A stretch of DNA of 5,318 nucleotides, taken from Candidatus Fermentibacterota bacterium. GTDB lineage: Bacteria; Fermentibacterota; Fermentibacteria; Fermentibacterales; Fermentibacteraceae. The position numbers were made by a program, and so were the translations under genes. This document shows positions 5,170 to 5,318 of this stretch, piece by piece (positions within the stretch are counted from its first letter, which is position 1; each line of letters opens with the position of its first letter). Below the pieces are notes generated by a model. That model was not told the DNA's origin. It was given only the letters and a program-made list of their open reading frames with translations, and made no database searches. Location: the NCBI GenBank assembly GCA_022703195.1, contig JAKLEF010000154.1:1-5318 (forward strand), read 5' to 3'.

Positions 5170-5318
5170 TGCCTCCTCCCCTTTGCCTGAGCCGGGGGGT
5201 TCCTTATCGCCGAAGCCCTCTTGTAGAAGCTGGATGCCTCGGTGTAGCGCTTCTGCTTCTCGAGTACGATGGCGAGTTCGGAGAGGATGTCCGGGTCGTC
5301 AGGGACATGCTCGCAGGC
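5166..5318 (-). CDS. TPR-repeat protein, C-terminal end (cut by window edge)
   Basis: Only the last 50 residues are visible; the gene enters from the right edge. Residues from about the sixth visible position (PDDPDILSELAIVLEKQKRY, then TEASSFYKRASAI) match a tetratricopeptide helix pair, with the typical spacing of small and aromatic residues (L-x3-L-x-Y/F; A-x3-Y-x-A). A short basic tail, KGRRQ, follows. TPR repeats mediate protein-protein contacts, so this may be a scaffold or an envelope-complex partner; nothing visible shows an enzymatic domain, and the number of repeats is unknown. Its TGA (5168-5166) overlaps the GTG start of the Ig-like lipoprotein gene in a GTGA junction, a strong sign of one operon with translational coupling. 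Confidence 0.8.
   Translation of the reverse strand, partial: ACEHVPDDPDILSELAIVLEKQKRYTEASSFYKRASAIRNPPAQAKGRRQ
5172..5179 (-). promoter_or_regulatory. Ribosome binding site that decides the GTG start of the Ig-like lipoprotein
   Basis: The minus strand reads GGAGGAGG, two overlapping GGAGG copies. The upstream copy ends 5 bases before GTG at 5169-5167. It lies within the last codons of the TPR gene and supports GTG initiation at the GTGA overlap. Confidence 0.75.

Overview
The window is GC-rich bacterial DNA, tightly packed with genes. I recognise seven protein-coding genes: five complete and one cut by each window edge. No tRNA, rRNA, CRISPR array, insertion sequence or phage gene is visible. 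Three of the six visible starts appear to be non-ATG (TTG, CTG, GTG), most starts have a GGAG or GGAGG Shine-Dalgarno sequence, and neighbouring genes overlap or nearly touch. Three or four products carry lipoprotein-type signals, which points to a diderm-type envelope. The large lipoprotein begins its mature part with a Cys-x(6)-GGPEDTEPP signature that I associate with Ig-like lipoproteins of the Bacteroidetes/FCB group. A GC-rich, poorly cultured FCB-type lineage is therefore my best guess, but this is inference only.

Layout, left to right. (1) Minus strand, 1-250: the N-terminal 83 residues of a probable glucose-6-phosphate isomerase. (2) Minus strand, 282-1154: a lipoprotein with a split biotinyl/lipoyl-like domain around a short helical hairpin, resembling efflux-pump periplasmic adaptors. 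It is probably cotranscribed with (1). (3) Plus strand, 1174-1863: a lipoprotein with a LamG/DUF1080-like beta-sandwich. (4) Plus strand, 1865-2803: a NodB-type polysaccharide deacetylase that apparently starts at a CTG one base after the stop of (3). (5) Minus strand, 2778-3602: a 2[4Fe-4S] ferredoxin-nitroreductase fusion. (6) Minus strand, 3583-5169: a large Ig-like lipoprotein. (7) Minus strand, 5166-5318: the C-terminal end of a TPR protein.

There are three transcription units. Genes 7-6-5 form a minus-strand operon with overlaps of 4 and 20 bases. Genes 3-4 form a plus-strand pair that converges on this operon, with a 26-base tail-to-tail overlap. Genes 2-1 diverge from 3-4 across a gap of 19 bases, or overlap them if the alternative start of gene 2 is used. 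Genes 3 and 4 look like an exported carbohydrate-binding-like lipoprotein paired with a deacetylase, so a shared role on an envelope or extracellular glycan is reasonable. The link between the TPR protein, the Ig-like lipoprotein and the flavin oxidoreductase is positional only.

I see no clear novel defence, mobile or RNA-based system. The points most worth checking are the non-canonical CTG start with stop-start coupling at 1854-1867, the LamG/deacetylase pair, the orphan adaptor lipoprotein, and the cysteine-rich linker in the ferredoxin-nitroreductase.
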